64,000 bases of DNA from Butyrivibrio sp. YAB3001 (GTDB taxonomy: Bacteria; Bacillota; Clostridia; Lachnospirales; Lachnospiraceae), in NCBI RefSeq assembly GCF_900112195.1, contig NZ_FOKR01000012.1, forward strand, positions 62,001 through 126,000, written 5' to 3'. Below the pieces are notes generated by a model. That model saw only the letters and a program-made list of their open reading frames with translations. It did not search any database and was not told the DNA's origin. Shown one piece after another: positions 17,528 to 26,824 of this stretch (within the stretch, counting starts at the first letter, position 1; the number at the start of each line of letters is the position of its first letter). A program made the position numbers and the translations under genes.

Positions 17528-17579
17528 GGGACAAATCTGAATGAGTCATGTTGTATGGTGAGCAATTCAGATTTGTCCC
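17528..17579 (-). terminator. terminator of asnA-hflX
   Basis: Perfect fifteen-pair stem: GGGACAAATCTGAAT (17528-17542) with ATTCAGATTTGTCCC (17565-17579). On the minus strand it is followed by TTTTTAATTAATT, so it mainly ends the hflX transcript; the plus-strand side is less T-rich but it may also stop thiT. Confidence 0.9.
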
Positions 17580-17597
17580 TATTATGCTTACGAAGAA

Positions 17598-18911
17598 CTA
17601 ACAAAAAGCACTGTATCTGCTGTATTCAGCCTGATTTAAGTGTGCAATGATCTTTATTCCTTCCGGAAGATATTCTGTTGCTTTTACCTTACCAGCTTCA
17701 GTCAGACTGCTCACAATGCCGCCTTCTGAGTAGGGGAGCAGCAGTTCGTACTCTTTATCGTTCTCACTTATTTTTTTCTCTATAAGTTCTATCAGAGTAT
17801 CAAGACTTTCTTTATCCTTGGCACAGATATATGCCCTGTTATCAGAAACTTTCGGAACATCCATTACAAGCTGCTGATTCTCACTTTGTTCCTTCTGGAC
17901 AAGATCTGACTTATTAAATACATAGATAACAGGAATGTCGCCAGCGCCTATTTCTGCCAGGGTTTGCTGAGTTACTTCCATGTGATGCCTGTATTCCGGG
18001 TCTGAGAAGTCGATTATCTCAAGCAGGATATCAGCATATTTGGCTTCCTCAAGGGTGGAACGAAATGCCTTTACGAGGGTGTGTGGCAGCTCACTGATAA
18101 AACCTACGGTATCTGTCAAAAGAAAAGGTCTGTGTCCTGGAGCTGCTATTTTTCTGATTGAAGTATCCAGAGTTGCAAAGAGCATGTCTTTTTCCAAAAC
18201 CTGCTTTTCTTCAAAGTCCTCACCACCGTATAACTGCAAAAGATTGTTCATTATAGTGGATTTGCCGGCATTTGTGTATCCCACAAGTGAAATCTTGGGA
18301 GCTGCGGAGTTAAGTCGCTTTCCACGCTGGGTAACTCTTTCTTTTTCCACATTTTCAAGCTCGTGTCTAAGCTCGCTCATGCGATGTTCGATGCGTCGTC
18401 TATCCAGCTCCAGCTGTTTTTCACCTGAACCTTTGTTGGAGAGTCTTCCGCTTCCTCCGCCCTGCCTCGAAAGGCTGCTTCTCATTCCTACCAGACGTGG
18501 CAACATATAGGAAAGCTGGGCATATTCAACCTGAAGTCTTGATTCTCTTGTCTTGGCTCTTTTAGCAAAAATCTGTAAAATAAGCCCTGTTCTGTCGATA
18601 ACTTCAGTGTCCAACTGCTTTTCAAGATTTCGTATCTGCATGGGAGAGAGGGATTCATTGAAAATGATTATGCTCACATCAAATACATCAAGAGCATTTG
18701 CGATTTCTTCGACTTTACCACTTCCGATATAGGTGCTTCTGTCAGGACTTGGAAGGTTTTGTGTTACAACAGATGCAACTTCTATATCCAGAGCTTTTGT
18801 GAGTTCTTTTAATTCTTTCATTGAGCGGTCAAATTCATCATCGCTCTTATCAATATTAAGGCCTACCAGAATTGCTCTGATAGGCGCTTTTTCTTCAATA
18901 ATCTGATACAT
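17598..18911 (-). CDS. hflX: GTPase HflX
   Basis: 437 residues. N-terminal HflX domain with YIGSGKVEEI and the basic QGGGSGRLSNKGSGEKQLELDRR segment (as short pieces: GGGSG, GEKQLELDRRRI), then a coiled region. The GTPase domain shows G1 GYTNAGKST, G3 DTVGF and G4 NKSD. HflX binds the large ribosomal subunit and splits stalled or hibernating ribosomes under stress. It starts 14 bases after asnA ends, with AGGA five bases before the ATG, so the two form an operon on the minus strand. Confidence 0.95.
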   Translation of the reverse strand: MYQIIEEKAPIRAILVGLNIDKSDDEFDRSMKELKELTKALDIEVASVVTQNLPSPDRSTYIGSGKVEEIANALDVFDVSIIIFNESLSPMQIRNLEKQLDTEVIDRTGLILQIFAKRAKTRESRLQVEYAQLSYMLPRLVGMRSSLSRQGGGSGRLSNKGSGEKQLELDRRRIEHRMSELRHELENVEKERVTQRGKRLNSAAPKISLVGYTNAGKSTIMNNLLQLYGGEDFEEKQVLEKDMLFATLDTSIRKIAAPGHRPFLLTDTVGFISELPHTLVKAFRSTLEEAKYADILLEIIDFSDPEYRHHMEVTQQTLAEIGAGDIPVIYVFNKSDLVQKEQSENQQLVMDVPKVSDNRAYICAKDKESLDTLIELIEKKISENDKEYELLLPYSEGGIVSSLTEAGKVKATEYLPEGIKIIAHLNQAEYSRYSAFC

Positions 18912-18925
18912 AAAAATCCTATAAT

Positions 18926-19936
18926 TTAAAGAAGGTGAATTCCGTTTTTATCTGCTTCTTCGATCATTTCTTCCGGCCATATTGAGCACTGTACTTCGCC
19001 GATATGAGCTTTTCTGAGGAAGAACATGCAAATTCTTGACTGACCGATACCGCCGCCTATTGTGTAAGGAAGTTCCTTATTGAGAATTGCCTTCTGGAAT
19101 GGAAGTTCAGCTCTCTCTGTGCAGCCGGCTTTTTCAAGCTGTGTTTTAAGTGAATTCTCATCAACACGGATTCCCATGCTTGAAAGTTCAAGGGCAATAT
19201 CAAGAATTGGATAGTAAACAATGATATCAGCATTTAACTGCCAATCGTCATAGTCAGGAGCACGTCCGTCGTGTCTCTGGCCTGAAGCAAGAAGATCACC
19301 GATCTGCATGATGCAGACAGCACCCTTTGCCTTGGCAATGTAGTATTCACGCTCTTTAGCAGAATACTCGGGGAACATATCCTCAAGTTCCTGTGTTGTG
19401 ATGAAGAAGATATCATCAGGAAGAATCTCTTCAATATAATCGTACTGAATAGACATGAATTTCTCTGTCTTGCGAAGAACCTTATAAACGTCTCTTACGG
19501 TAGCTTTAAGGAAATCAATATTTCTGTCTTCCTTATTTATAACTTTCTCCCAATCCCACTGGTCTACGAAAATGGAATGGATGTTATCAGGAACTTCATC
19601 GCGTCTTACGGCGTTCATATCTGTGTAAAGACCTTCATACACGTTGAAGCCATACTTCTTAAGAGCGTATCTCTTCCATTTTGCAAGAGAGTGCACGATT
19701 TCAGCAGGACGCTCGTTTTCATATTTGATATCAAAAGCAACAGGTCTTTCAACACCGTTAAGGTTGTCATTTAATCCTGATTCAGGTGTTACAAATAATG
19801 GTGCAGTAACTCGCTGAAGATTTAATCTTGTTGCAAGCATGCCCTGAAAAAAGTCTTTGACTGTTTTGATTCCGACCTGGGTATCGTGAAGATCCAAAGC
19901 GGATTCATATTTCTTGGGAATCTTGAGGTTTTCCAT
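18926..19936 (-). CDS. asnA: aspartate--ammonia ligase AsnA
   Basis: 336 residues, the usual AsnA length. Family segments: VTAPLFVTPESGLNDNLNG near the N terminus, VQCSIWPEEM at the C terminus and GGGIGQSRICMFFL, a class II synthetase-like motif 3. It makes asparagine from aspartate, ammonia and ATP (AMP-forming) in the cytoplasm. The start is supported by GGAG eight bases upstream on the minus strand. First gene of the asnA-hflX operon. Confidence 0.96.
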   Translation of the reverse strand: MENLKIPKKYESALDLHDTQVGIKTVKDFFQGMLATRLNLQRVTAPLFVTPESGLNDNLNGVERPVAFDIKYENERPAEIVHSLAKWKRYALKKYGFNVYEGLYTDMNAVRRDEVPDNIHSIFVDQWDWEKVINKEDRNIDFLKATVRDVYKVLRKTEKFMSIQYDYIEEILPDDIFFITTQELEDMFPEYSAKEREYYIAKAKGAVCIMQIGDLLASGQRHDGRAPDYDDWQLNADIIVYYPILDIALELSSMGIRVDENSLKTQLEKAGCTERAELPFQKAILNKELPYTIGGGIGQSRICMFFLRKAHIGEVQCSIWPEEMIEEADKNGIHLL

Positions 19937-19985
19937 CTTTAATACTCCAATTCACGTAAAATTCATTAAAAAAACACTACTTTAC

Positions 19986-20014
19986 ATCTTAAAACTTGGA
20001 CGAATAATATGCAA
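19986..20014 (-). promoter_or_regulatory. possible asnA promoter
   Basis: On the minus strand TTGCAT (complement of 20009-20014), 17 bases, TAAGAT (complement of 19986-19991). The -35 is good and the -10 matches four of six positions. Confidence 0.4.
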
Positions 20015-20116
20015 GAAAATTATGCGGATAAGGTGTTATATGTTACTGTTTTGATGGGAATCTTGACCTTATATTAAAAGTTCGATTTTTCGTCACAGTT
20101 TCGTCACAAAAAACTA

Positions 20117-20145
20117 TTTACAAAAACGTTTAAGGTTTGTATATT
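20117..20145 (+). promoter_or_regulatory. promoter of HPr-like gene
   Basis: TTTACA (20117-20122), 17-base spacer, TATATT (20140-20145); start predicted near 20152. Just upstream CGTCACA occurs twice within 20 bases (about 20093-20108), a possible operator. The transcript would have a leader of about 114 bases. Confidence 0.6.
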
Positions 20146-20200
20146 ACTAGTTACAGTTGTTGCCGAAAAACAATTAATTACGTAGGCAGTGTACATAGGA

Positions 20201-20248
20201 GTTTCACATTTTATGGCAATGTGTATGTGAAACGGGGATTTTTGCCCC
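20201..20248 (+). promoter_or_regulatory. two tandem leader hairpins before HPr-like gene
   Basis: GTTTCACAT (20201-20209) pairs perfectly with ATGTGAAAC (20225-20233). It is followed at once by GGGG (20234-20237) with CCCC (20245-20248). AGGAGG comes directly after (20250-20255). The stacked hairpins abut the ribosome site and could tune translation. I cannot match them to a known RNA class. Confidence 0.5.
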
Positions 20249-20265
20249 TAGGAGGTAAGCTTAGA

Positions 20266-20505
20266 ATGTTAGATAAAGTGATCAAGAAAAACATTGTTTT
20301 GAAACCATCACAGGTCAAGGAATTCGTAGATGCAGCTACTAAGTGCGATTTTGACGTGGATATATATTACAACAGATATGTAGTAGATGCTAAGTCTATT
20401 TTAGGTGTGTTTAACCTCGACCTTACAAAGACACTTACAGTAGAGTACAGTGGTTTCAACAGCCAGTTTGAGCAGTATCTTAACAGTCTTGCTATTGCAG
20501 GCTGA
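20266..20505 (+). CDS. HPr-fold protein lacking the catalytic histidine
   Basis: 79 residues from ATG 20266 after AGGAGG (20250-20255), spacing 10. The HPr fold is recognisable, and DAKSILGVFNLDL (41-53) matches the regulatory Ser46 region of HPr, with Ser44 in the equivalent place. The N-terminal active site LHARPA is absent: the aligned region reads VLKPSQVKEF, so it cannot carry PTS phosphate on His15. Like Bacillus Crh, it could only be a regulatory partner, for example of CcpA, if Ser44 is phosphorylated. That role is inferred. Own promoter, leader hairpins and terminator make it a single-gene unit, probably well expressed. Confidence 0.75.
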   Translation: MLDKVIKKNIVLKPSQVKEFVDAATKCDFDVDIYYNRYVVDAKSILGVFNLDLTKTLTVEYSGFNSQFEQYLNSLAIAG

Positions 20506-20580
20506 TAGGAGAATGCATAAAGTAGGAATTCTTTAATAATTGTTTAATGCTCATACGATTATAAATAGAATATGTACAGG

Positions 20581-20617
20581 AATCCCAGCACGAGATTGTG
20601 CTGGGATTTTTTTGTGA
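20581..20617 (+). terminator. rho-independent terminator of HPr-like gene
   Basis: AATCCCAGCAC (20581-20591) pairs with GTGCTGGGATT (20598-20608) around a six-base loop, followed by a T run. A strong terminator. Confidence 0.92.
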
Positions 20618-20698
20618 AAATGCCTCCATGTATATACTGCTATGCGGAAAATGTTCTGCTTTGGATATGCAACTATTTATTTCATTTACAGTGAATTC

Positions 20699-20707
20699 TG
20701 CTATAAT
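20699..20707 (+). promoter_or_regulatory. extended -10 promoter of helicase gene
   Basis: TGCTATAAT with TATAAT at 20702-20707, start near 20714, giving a leader of about 145 bases. The gap 20618-20859 otherwise holds nothing I can identify. Confidence 0.5.
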
Positions 20708-20859
20708 ACACTTGATGTTGTGGCGAAAGTGTTTTTTTACCCTAGATAATGGGACAGCTTTCTTGGCTATTCATAGTTGCACGAAACAATCCGTTATATC
20801 ACTTTTGTTCGTTACATCATTTTATATAAAAAACACTAATATAAAACGGGAAATGTATT

Positions 20860-23313
20860 ATGACAATTAACATCTCAGTGCGCGGCTTAGTGGAGTTCAT
20901 ACTTCGAAGTGGTGATATAGATAACAGAATACAGCAGGCTCCCACCGATGCCATGCAGGAAGGCGGAAGGATACACCGCAAGATACAAAAGAGCATGGGG
21001 GCAGATTATCATGCCGAAGTGCCGCTTAAATATATACATGTAACTCCGGATTATGAGCTTGTGATCGAAGGAAGGGCAGACGGTATTTTGGATAAGTATA
21101 TTGATGATCCAAATGCCTATGATGCTCAGGAAAGCTTTATATCCGCTTCAAAACCGGCGCCCATGATTGATGAGATAAAGGGCACCTATAGAGATCTTTT
21201 TAAGATGAAGAATCCTGTTGAGGTTCATCTGGCTCAGGCAAAGTGTTATGCAGCAATGTACTCATTTATGAAACATTGCCCAAATATAAATGTCCGGATG
21301 AGTTATTGCAATCTGGATACAGAGGACATGAAGTATTTTGACTTTTCTTTTTCTTACGAGGAGATTACATCCTGGTTCAAAGAACTAGTCTTTCAGTATC
21401 TAAAATGGTCTGATTTTGAATATCATTGGACTGGACTTAGGACATCTTCGATAAAATCAGTTCAGTTCCCATTTCCTTACAGAGAAGGCCAGAAAGACCT
21501 GGCTGCAGCAGTTTACAGGACTATCATCCATGGTAAAAAACTTTTCCTGGAAGCGCCAACCGGCACGGGAAAAACTATAACGACGATCTTTCCTACTGTA
21601 AAGGCGATAGGCGAGGGGAAAAGCAGCAAGCTCTTTTACCTGACAGCAAAGTCCATAACAAGGACTGTGGCAGAGGAAGCGTTTGAAACTCTAAGAAATA
21701 ATCAGGGACTTAGGTTTAAGACGGCAACCATAACTGCCAGGGATAAAATCTGTTTTCTTGATGAAACAAAAAGAAACTGTAACCCGGAGGCGTGTCCCTA
21801 TGCAAAAGGACATTTTGACAGGGTTAACGATGCAATCTTTGAACTTATGAATTCCGAAGATTCTTTTAGCCGAGAAAAGATTGTTGAATTTGCGCAAAAA
21901 CATCAAGTCTGTCCATTTGAATTATCGCTGGATATGAGTCTTTTTGCAGATGGAATAATCTGTGACTATAACTATGTCTTTGATCCATTCGTGTATCTGA
22001 GACGTTTTTTTGCTGAGGGTAAAAAGACTGACTATGTATTTTTGGTGGATGAAACCCATAATCTTCTTGACCGCGGCAGAGATATGTATAGTTCCTTTTT
22101 GAGAAAAGAGAGCTTCTTGGAGCTAAAGAATGATATAAAGGAGTTTCACCCTTCCATAGCAGGGCATCTTGAAAAGTGTAATAAAGTTCTTTTGGAGATG
22201 AAAAGAGAATGTGATGGATGTACAGTGCTTAATTCTATCGAAAAACTGATAAATCCATTAAATACACTTGCTGGGATTATTTCTGAATATCTGGAGAATC
22301 ATTCTGAGGGCCCGTGCAGGGACGAAATCCTTCAGTTTTATTTCGATGTTTCCAGATTTTTGACCATTTATGATCTGGTGGATGATCATTATGTTATGTA
22401 CAGTGAATTTGCCGAGGATGGGAGTTTCCTTGTGAGACTTGCGTGCGCTGATCCTTCGAGAAATCTTGCGCTATGTATGGCAAGGGGAAGATCTTCGATA
22501 CTGTTTTCTGCGACTCTTTTGCCGGTTCAATATTATAAAAAGCTTCTTGGGGGTACGGATGAGGATTTTGAAATATATGCTAAATCCGTCTTTGATCCTG
22601 CAAGATTAGGCCTTTTTATAGGAACGGATGTAACAAGTAAGTATTCCATGAGAAGTACTCAGCAATATGACAGCATAGCTTCCTATATTGCGAATATGAT
22701 TGAGGCAAAAGCAGGAAACTATCTGATTTTCTTTCCTTCACATCAGTTTTTGGAAAGTGTTCAGGAAATATTTGTGGATAAGTATTATGATCCTGAGAAT
22801 ACAGAGCTTCTTATACAGGGTGATTACATGAGTGAAGAAGCAAGGGAAGCTTTTCTTGAAAGGTTTTCCACAGGTAATAATCTGGATCTGTCCTCAATCA
22901 TCAACATGGATATTGAAATTGTGGATAACAAGAATCTTGTTGGTTTTTGCGTAATGGGTGGCATATTTAGTGAAGGAATAGACCTAAAGAACGACAGTCT
23001 TATAGGCGTTATTGTTGTTGGCACAGGGATTCCTATGGTTTGCAATGAGCGTGAGATACTTAGGGAATACTTTGAAAAAAGAGGCTACGACGGCTTTGAC
23101 TATGCCTACAGATTTCCCGGAATGAACAAGGTTCTTCAGGCTGCAGGCCGAGTTATCAGGACTGAAGAGGATAAAGGAGTTGTAACTTTACTGGATAACA
23201 GATTTACGCAGATGAGTTATAAAACACTTTTTCCACGGGAGTGGATAGGTTATAAGAATGTAACGACCGGTACAGTCAAAAATGCGATAATTCAGTTCTG
23301 GTCTGAAGTTTAA
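20860..23313 (+). CDS. Cas4-like nuclease fused to XPD/DinG-type helicase
   Basis: 817 residues. N-terminal PD-(D/E)XK nuclease of Cas4/AddB type: His39, Asp74 in GRAD, Glu105-x-Lys107 in DEIKG, and QAKCY (126-130). A superfamily 2 helicase follows: Walker A GTGKT (235-239), four cysteines Cys298, Cys307, Cys312 and Cys351 that fit the XPD iron-sulfur cluster, Walker B DETH (397-400), and C-terminal motifs GIFSEGIDL and QAAGRVIRTEED. It should unwind DNA 5' to 3' and cut it, probably in repair. No classical cluster cysteines are seen in the nuclease part. The ribosome site is weak (GGGAA). Monocistronic. Confidence 0.9.
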   Translation: MTINISVRGLVEFILRSGDIDNRIQQAPTDAMQEGGRIHRKIQKSMGADYHAEVPLKYIHVTPDYELVIEGRADGILDKYIDDPNAYDAQESFISASKPAPMIDEIKGTYRDLFKMKNPVEVHLAQAKCYAAMYSFMKHCPNINVRMSYCNLDTEDMKYFDFSFSYEEITSWFKELVFQYLKWSDFEYHWTGLRTSSIKSVQFPFPYREGQKDLAAAVYRTIIHGKKLFLEAPTGTGKTITTIFPTVKAIGEGKSSKLFYLTAKSITRTVAEEAFETLRNNQGLRFKTATITARDKICFLDETKRNCNPEACPYAKGHFDRVNDAIFELMNSEDSFSREKIVEFAQKHQVCPFELSLDMSLFADGIICDYNYVFDPFVYLRRFFAEGKKTDYVFLVDETHNLLDRGRDMYSSFLRKESFLELKNDIKEFHPSIAGHLEKCNKVLLEMKRECDGCTVLNSIEKLINPLNTLAGIISEYLENHSEGPCRDEILQFYFDVSRFLTIYDLVDDHYVMYSEFAEDGSFLVRLACADPSRNLALCMARGRSSILFSATLLPVQYYKKLLGGTDEDFEIYAKSVFDPARLGLFIGTDVTSKYSMRSTQQYDSIASYIANMIEAKAGNYLIFFPSHQFLESVQEIFVDKYYDPENTELLIQGDYMSEEAREAFLERFSTGNNLDLSSIINMDIEIVDNKNLVGFCVMGGIFSEGIDLKNDSLIGVIVVGTGIPMVCNEREILREYFEKRGYDGFDYAYRFPGMNKVLQAAGRVIRTEEDKGVVTLLDNRFTQMSYKTLFPREWIGYKNVTTGTVKNAIIQFWSEV

Positions 23314-23495
23314 GGTGACAAAAAAGTAAAAATTACGTTTTTATCGCTAAAAATAGGTATATTGGTAGACATAAATCATATAATATGAAATATATGTAAA
23401 CCACAAAAACGCTTGAATTGTATCAATTGTGCGTACAATAATAGAATTTTTCACAAAACTGATAAAATAGTTACATTAAGATGACGTGGGTGTCA

Positions 23496-23537
23496 TGTGG
23501 ATAACTCTGTGGAAATTGGGGATTAGTTATGTGGGTA
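23496..23537. promoter_or_regulatory. possible DnaA-box pair
   Basis: TGTGGATAA at 23496-23504 is a perfect DnaA box (TTATCCACA on the minus strand). TGTGGGTAA at 23529-23537 differs at one base, in the same orientation. The surrounding 23314-23697 is gene-free and AT-rich and includes a 12-base direct repeat, ATATGTAAACCA, at 23392-23403 and 23635-23646. No dnaA or dnaN is near, so it is not taken as oriC. Confidence 0.35.
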
Positions 23538-23697
23538 AAAATCGAAGTGCTGATAAACAGTGAATTTGAAGTAGTCGGAAAAATAAACAGGAATACGAAC
23601 AAAAATACACATATGACCGATTGAGTCAAATGCAATATGTAAACCAAAATAAGTGTGACACAGATGTCATATCGTGCTTACGGGATAATAAAGTATC

Positions 23698-23726
23698 TTG
23701 ACAACATTTTTTTTTACTAATATAGT
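23698..23726 (+). promoter_or_regulatory. promoter of T-box/valS
   Basis: TTGACA (23698-23703), exactly 17 bases, TATAGT (23721-23726). The transcript would start near 23733, at the 5' end of the T-box leader. Confidence 0.8.
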
Positions 23727-23744
23727 TAGATTTAATTAAATTCA

Positions 23745-24059
23745 TAAAGGTTATGAAAAAGAGGAGTACATATTTTTCAGAGTCTAAAGAGAATGTGCCT
23801 ATGTTGGACGGATAGCGCTTGAAGATAGTGTTTGACAAGAAGGCTTTCGTGATACATATGCTGAGAGGCACAGGCATGAGAATATGGAAGGTAGCTTTTG
23901 AACCGGACGCCCAGAAAGATTTTTTGATAGGAAGTAATATTGAGAAGTCACAAGCGTTCCCGCATTATCAGCGTTAAAGATTTAATGAGTTATAAGACAA
24001 GGTGGTACCGCGTAAATACGCCCTTAGAAATCTATTGTGGATATTCTAAGGGCTTTTTT
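23745..24059 (+). ncRNA. T-box leader of valS
   Basis: The T-box sequence AAGGTGGTACCGCG lies at about 23999-24012, and a terminator follows: GCCCTTAGAA (24020-24029) with TTCTAAGGGC (24044-24053), then six T. Upstream, stem I can be drawn with CATATT pairing with AATATG and GTGCCT with AGGCAC. The internal loop then presents GGAAGGTAG, so the specifier codon is likely GTA (Val) at 23891-23893, matching the gene. Uncharged tRNA-Val would stabilise the antiterminator and turn valS on. Confidence 0.9.
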
Positions 24060-24115
24060 ATTTAGAATTTTAGAGGCCCTGGATTTATCCATCTACTAAT
24101 GTAAAGGAGAATAAT

Positions 24116-26788
24116 ATGAAGAAAGAACTTGCAAAGACTTATGATCCTAAAAGTATTGAAGGCCGTCTTTATTCCAAGTGGGAAGAGAAAAAATACTTCC
24201 ACGCTGAAGTAGATGAGACTAAAAAGCCTTTTACAATCGTTATTCCACCGCCAAATATCACCGGTAAGCTCCACATGGGACATGCCCTTGATAATACAAT
24301 GCAGGATATCCTCATCAGATTTAAGAGAATGCAGGGCTACAATGCACTTTGGCAGCCAGGAACTGACCACGCTTCAATTGCTACAGAGGTTAAGATTATT
24401 GATGCTCTGAAGGCAGAGGGAATCGACAAGAGAGATCTTGGTCGTGAGAAATTCCTTGAGCGCGCATGGGAGTGGAAAAAAGAATACGGCGGAACAATCA
24501 TTTCACAGCTCAAGAAAATGGGTTCTTCCTGCGACTGGGACAGAGAAAGATTTACAATGGATGACGGATGTAACGAGGCTGTTACAGAAGTTTTCTGCAA
24601 GATGCATGAAAAAGGATATATATATAAGGGAAGCCGTATTGTAAACTGGTGTCCTATCTGCAAGACTTCTATTTCTGATGCAGAAGTTGAGTACGAGGAG
24701 CAGGCCGGACATTTATGGCATATCAAATATCCTGTTATCAATGAGGATGGAACAGTTTCAAAGACAGATTTCATTGAATTTGCTACAACTCGTCCTGAGA
24801 CAATGCTTGGTGATACTGCAGTTGCAGTAAATCCGGATGATGACAGATACAAGAGCTTTAAGGGCAAGAAAGTTCTTTTACCTATAGTAAACAGAGAGCT
24901 TCCAATCGTTGAGGATTCCTATGTTGATATGGAATTTGGAACAGGTGTAGTTAAGATTACTCCTGGTCATGACCCTAACGACTTTGAGGTTGGAAAGCGC
25001 CATAATCTCGAAGAAATCAATATCTTAAACGATGATGCTACTATCAATGCAAATGGCGGCAAGTTTGAGGGTATGGACAGATATGCTGCAAGAGAAGCTA
25101 TCGTAAAAGAACTTGATGAGATGGGACTTTTGGTAAGAATAGAGGACTATACTCACAATGTAGGCACACATGACCGTTGTCATACAACTGTTGAACCTAT
25201 GATCAAGGCTCAGTGGTTCGTTAAGATGGATGAGCTTATAAAGCCGGCTGTTAAGGCAGTTAAGGAAGGCGAGATCAAGCTTATCCCACCAAGAATGGAA
25301 AAGACATATTTCAACTGGACAGATAACATCCGTGACTGGTGTATTTCAAGACAGCTTTGGTGGGGACACAGAATTCCTGCTTATTACTGCGACAAGTGCG
25401 GAGAGGTTGTTGTTGCTAAGAGCGCTCCTACAGTTTGTCCTAAGTGCGGAGAGACACACTTCACACAGGATCCTGATACTCTTGATACATGGTTTTCATC
25501 AGCACTTTGGCCATTTGAGACACTTGGATGGCCTCATGATACCAAGGAACTTAAGTATTTCTTCCCTACAGATGTACTTGTTACCGGTTATGACATTATC
25601 TTTTTCTGGGTAATAAGAATGATCTTCTCAAGCTATGAGAACATGGGAACATATCCATTCCACACAGTTCTTTTCCATGGCCTTGTAAGAGATTCACAGG
25701 GACGCAAGATGAGTAAGTCTCTTGGAAATGGTATCGATCCATTGGATATCATTGAAAACTATGGTGCAGATGCACTCAGACTTACACTTATTACAGGTAA
25801 TGCGCCCGGAAACGATATGCGTTTCTATAATGAAAGAGTAGAAAACAGCCGTAACTTTGCAAACAAGGTTTGGAATGCTTCAAGATTTATCATGATGAAC
25901 ATGGCTGAGGATGCAAAGAGTGCTATTCACCAGGAGATGCCTGCAGGTCTTGAGCCTGTTGACCACTGGATCATCAGTAAGCTCAATAATACGGTAAAAG
26001 AAGTTACTGATAATATGGAACATTACGAGCTTGGTATCGCTGTTCAGAAGGTATATGACTTTATCTGGGATGAGTTCTGCGACTGGTACATTGAAATGGT
26101 TAAGCCTCGCCTTTATAACTCAGATGACAAGGTTTCACATGAAGCAGCTCTTTGGACACTTCAGACAGTTCTTTTGACAGCGCTTAAGCTCCTTCATCCT
26201 TATATGCCATTTATTACTGAGGAAATCTTCTGCACAATGCAGGATGAGGAAGAGTCAATCATGATCTCTGAGTGGCCTGTATATAAGGAAGAGTGGAACT
26301 TTGCTTCTGATGAAAAGGCGATTGAGACAATCAAGGAAGCAGTTCGCGGAATCCGTAACGTTCGTACACAGATGAATGTTGCTCCTTCACGTAAGGCAAA
26401 GGTTTTCGTTGTAAGTGAAAAGGAAGAAGTTCTTGATATTTTCAGAACAGGTAAGCTTTTCTTTGAATCACTTGCATATGCTTCTGAGTCGGTTTGCCAG
26501 AGCGGAAAAGATGGAATTGCTGATGATGCGGTTTCAGTAGTTTTGGCTGATGCAGCAGTTTATATTCCTTTCTCTGATCTTGTAGATCTTTCAGCTGAGA
26601 TTGAGCGTCTGACTAAAGAACAGAAGAAGCTTGAAGGTGAGCTTAAGAGATCACAGAATATGCTCAGCAATGAGAAATTCCTTGCGAAAGCGCCTGCTGA
26701 GAAGATTGCTGAAGAAAAAGAAAAGCAGCAGAAGTACCAGCAGACTTATGATCAGATAACAGAAAGACTTGCACAGTTATCTAAATAA
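24116..26788 (+). CDS. valS: valine--tRNA ligase
   Basis: 890 residues, class I synthetase. HIGH-type motif HMGH (53-56), KMSKS at 531-535, editing domain with TTRPETMLGDTAVAV, zinc-like CDKCGE and CPKCGE, anticodon-binding domain, and a C-terminal coiled coil (EIERLTKEQKKLEGELKRS) that is standard for ValRS. It charges tRNA-Val and hydrolyses Thr-tRNA-Val. Controlled by the T-box leader just upstream. Codon use is strongly biased, as expected for high expression. folC follows after 36 bases. Confidence 0.98.
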   Translation: MKKELAKTYDPKSIEGRLYSKWEEKKYFHAEVDETKKPFTIVIPPPNITGKLHMGHALDNTMQDILIRFKRMQGYNALWQPGTDHASIATEVKIIDALKAEGIDKRDLGREKFLERAWEWKKEYGGTIISQLKKMGSSCDWDRERFTMDDGCNEAVTEVFCKMHEKGYIYKGSRIVNWCPICKTSISDAEVEYEEQAGHLWHIKYPVINEDGTVSKTDFIEFATTRPETMLGDTAVAVNPDDDRYKSFKGKKVLLPIVNRELPIVEDSYVDMEFGTGVVKITPGHDPNDFEVGKRHNLEEINILNDDATINANGGKFEGMDRYAAREAIVKELDEMGLLVRIEDYTHNVGTHDRCHTTVEPMIKAQWFVKMDELIKPAVKAVKEGEIKLIPPRMEKTYFNWTDNIRDWCISRQLWWGHRIPAYYCDKCGEVVVAKSAPTVCPKCGETHFTQDPDTLDTWFSSALWPFETLGWPHDTKELKYFFPTDVLVTGYDIIFFWVIRMIFSSYENMGTYPFHTVLFHGLVRDSQGRKMSKSLGNGIDPLDIIENYGADALRLTLITGNAPGNDMRFYNERVENSRNFANKVWNASRFIMMNMAEDAKSAIHQEMPAGLEPVDHWIISKLNNTVKEVTDNMEHYELGIAVQKVYDFIWDEFCDWYIEMVKPRLYNSDDKVSHEAALWTLQTVLLTALKLLHPYMPFITEEIFCTMQDEEESIMISEWPVYKEEWNFASDEKAIETIKEAVRGIRNVRTQMNVAPSRKAKVFVVSEKEEVLDIFRTGKLFFESLAYASESVCQSGKDGIADDAVSVVLADAAVYIPFSDLVDLSAEIERLTKEQKKLEGELKRSQNMLSNEKFLAKAPAEKIAEEKEKQQKYQQTYDQITERLAQLSK

Positions 26789-26824
26789 GATTGATATCAT
26801 TATATAGCAGGTCTTAGAGGTTTT

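Noticed and set aside
20201..20248. Metabolite riboswitch upstream of the HPr-like gene
   Set aside because: Only two simple hairpins of under 50 bases in total; no aptamer core that I recognise.
23314..23697. Chromosomal or plasmid replication origin
   Set aside because: Only one perfect and one near-perfect DnaA box, no dnaA, dnaN, rep or par genes.
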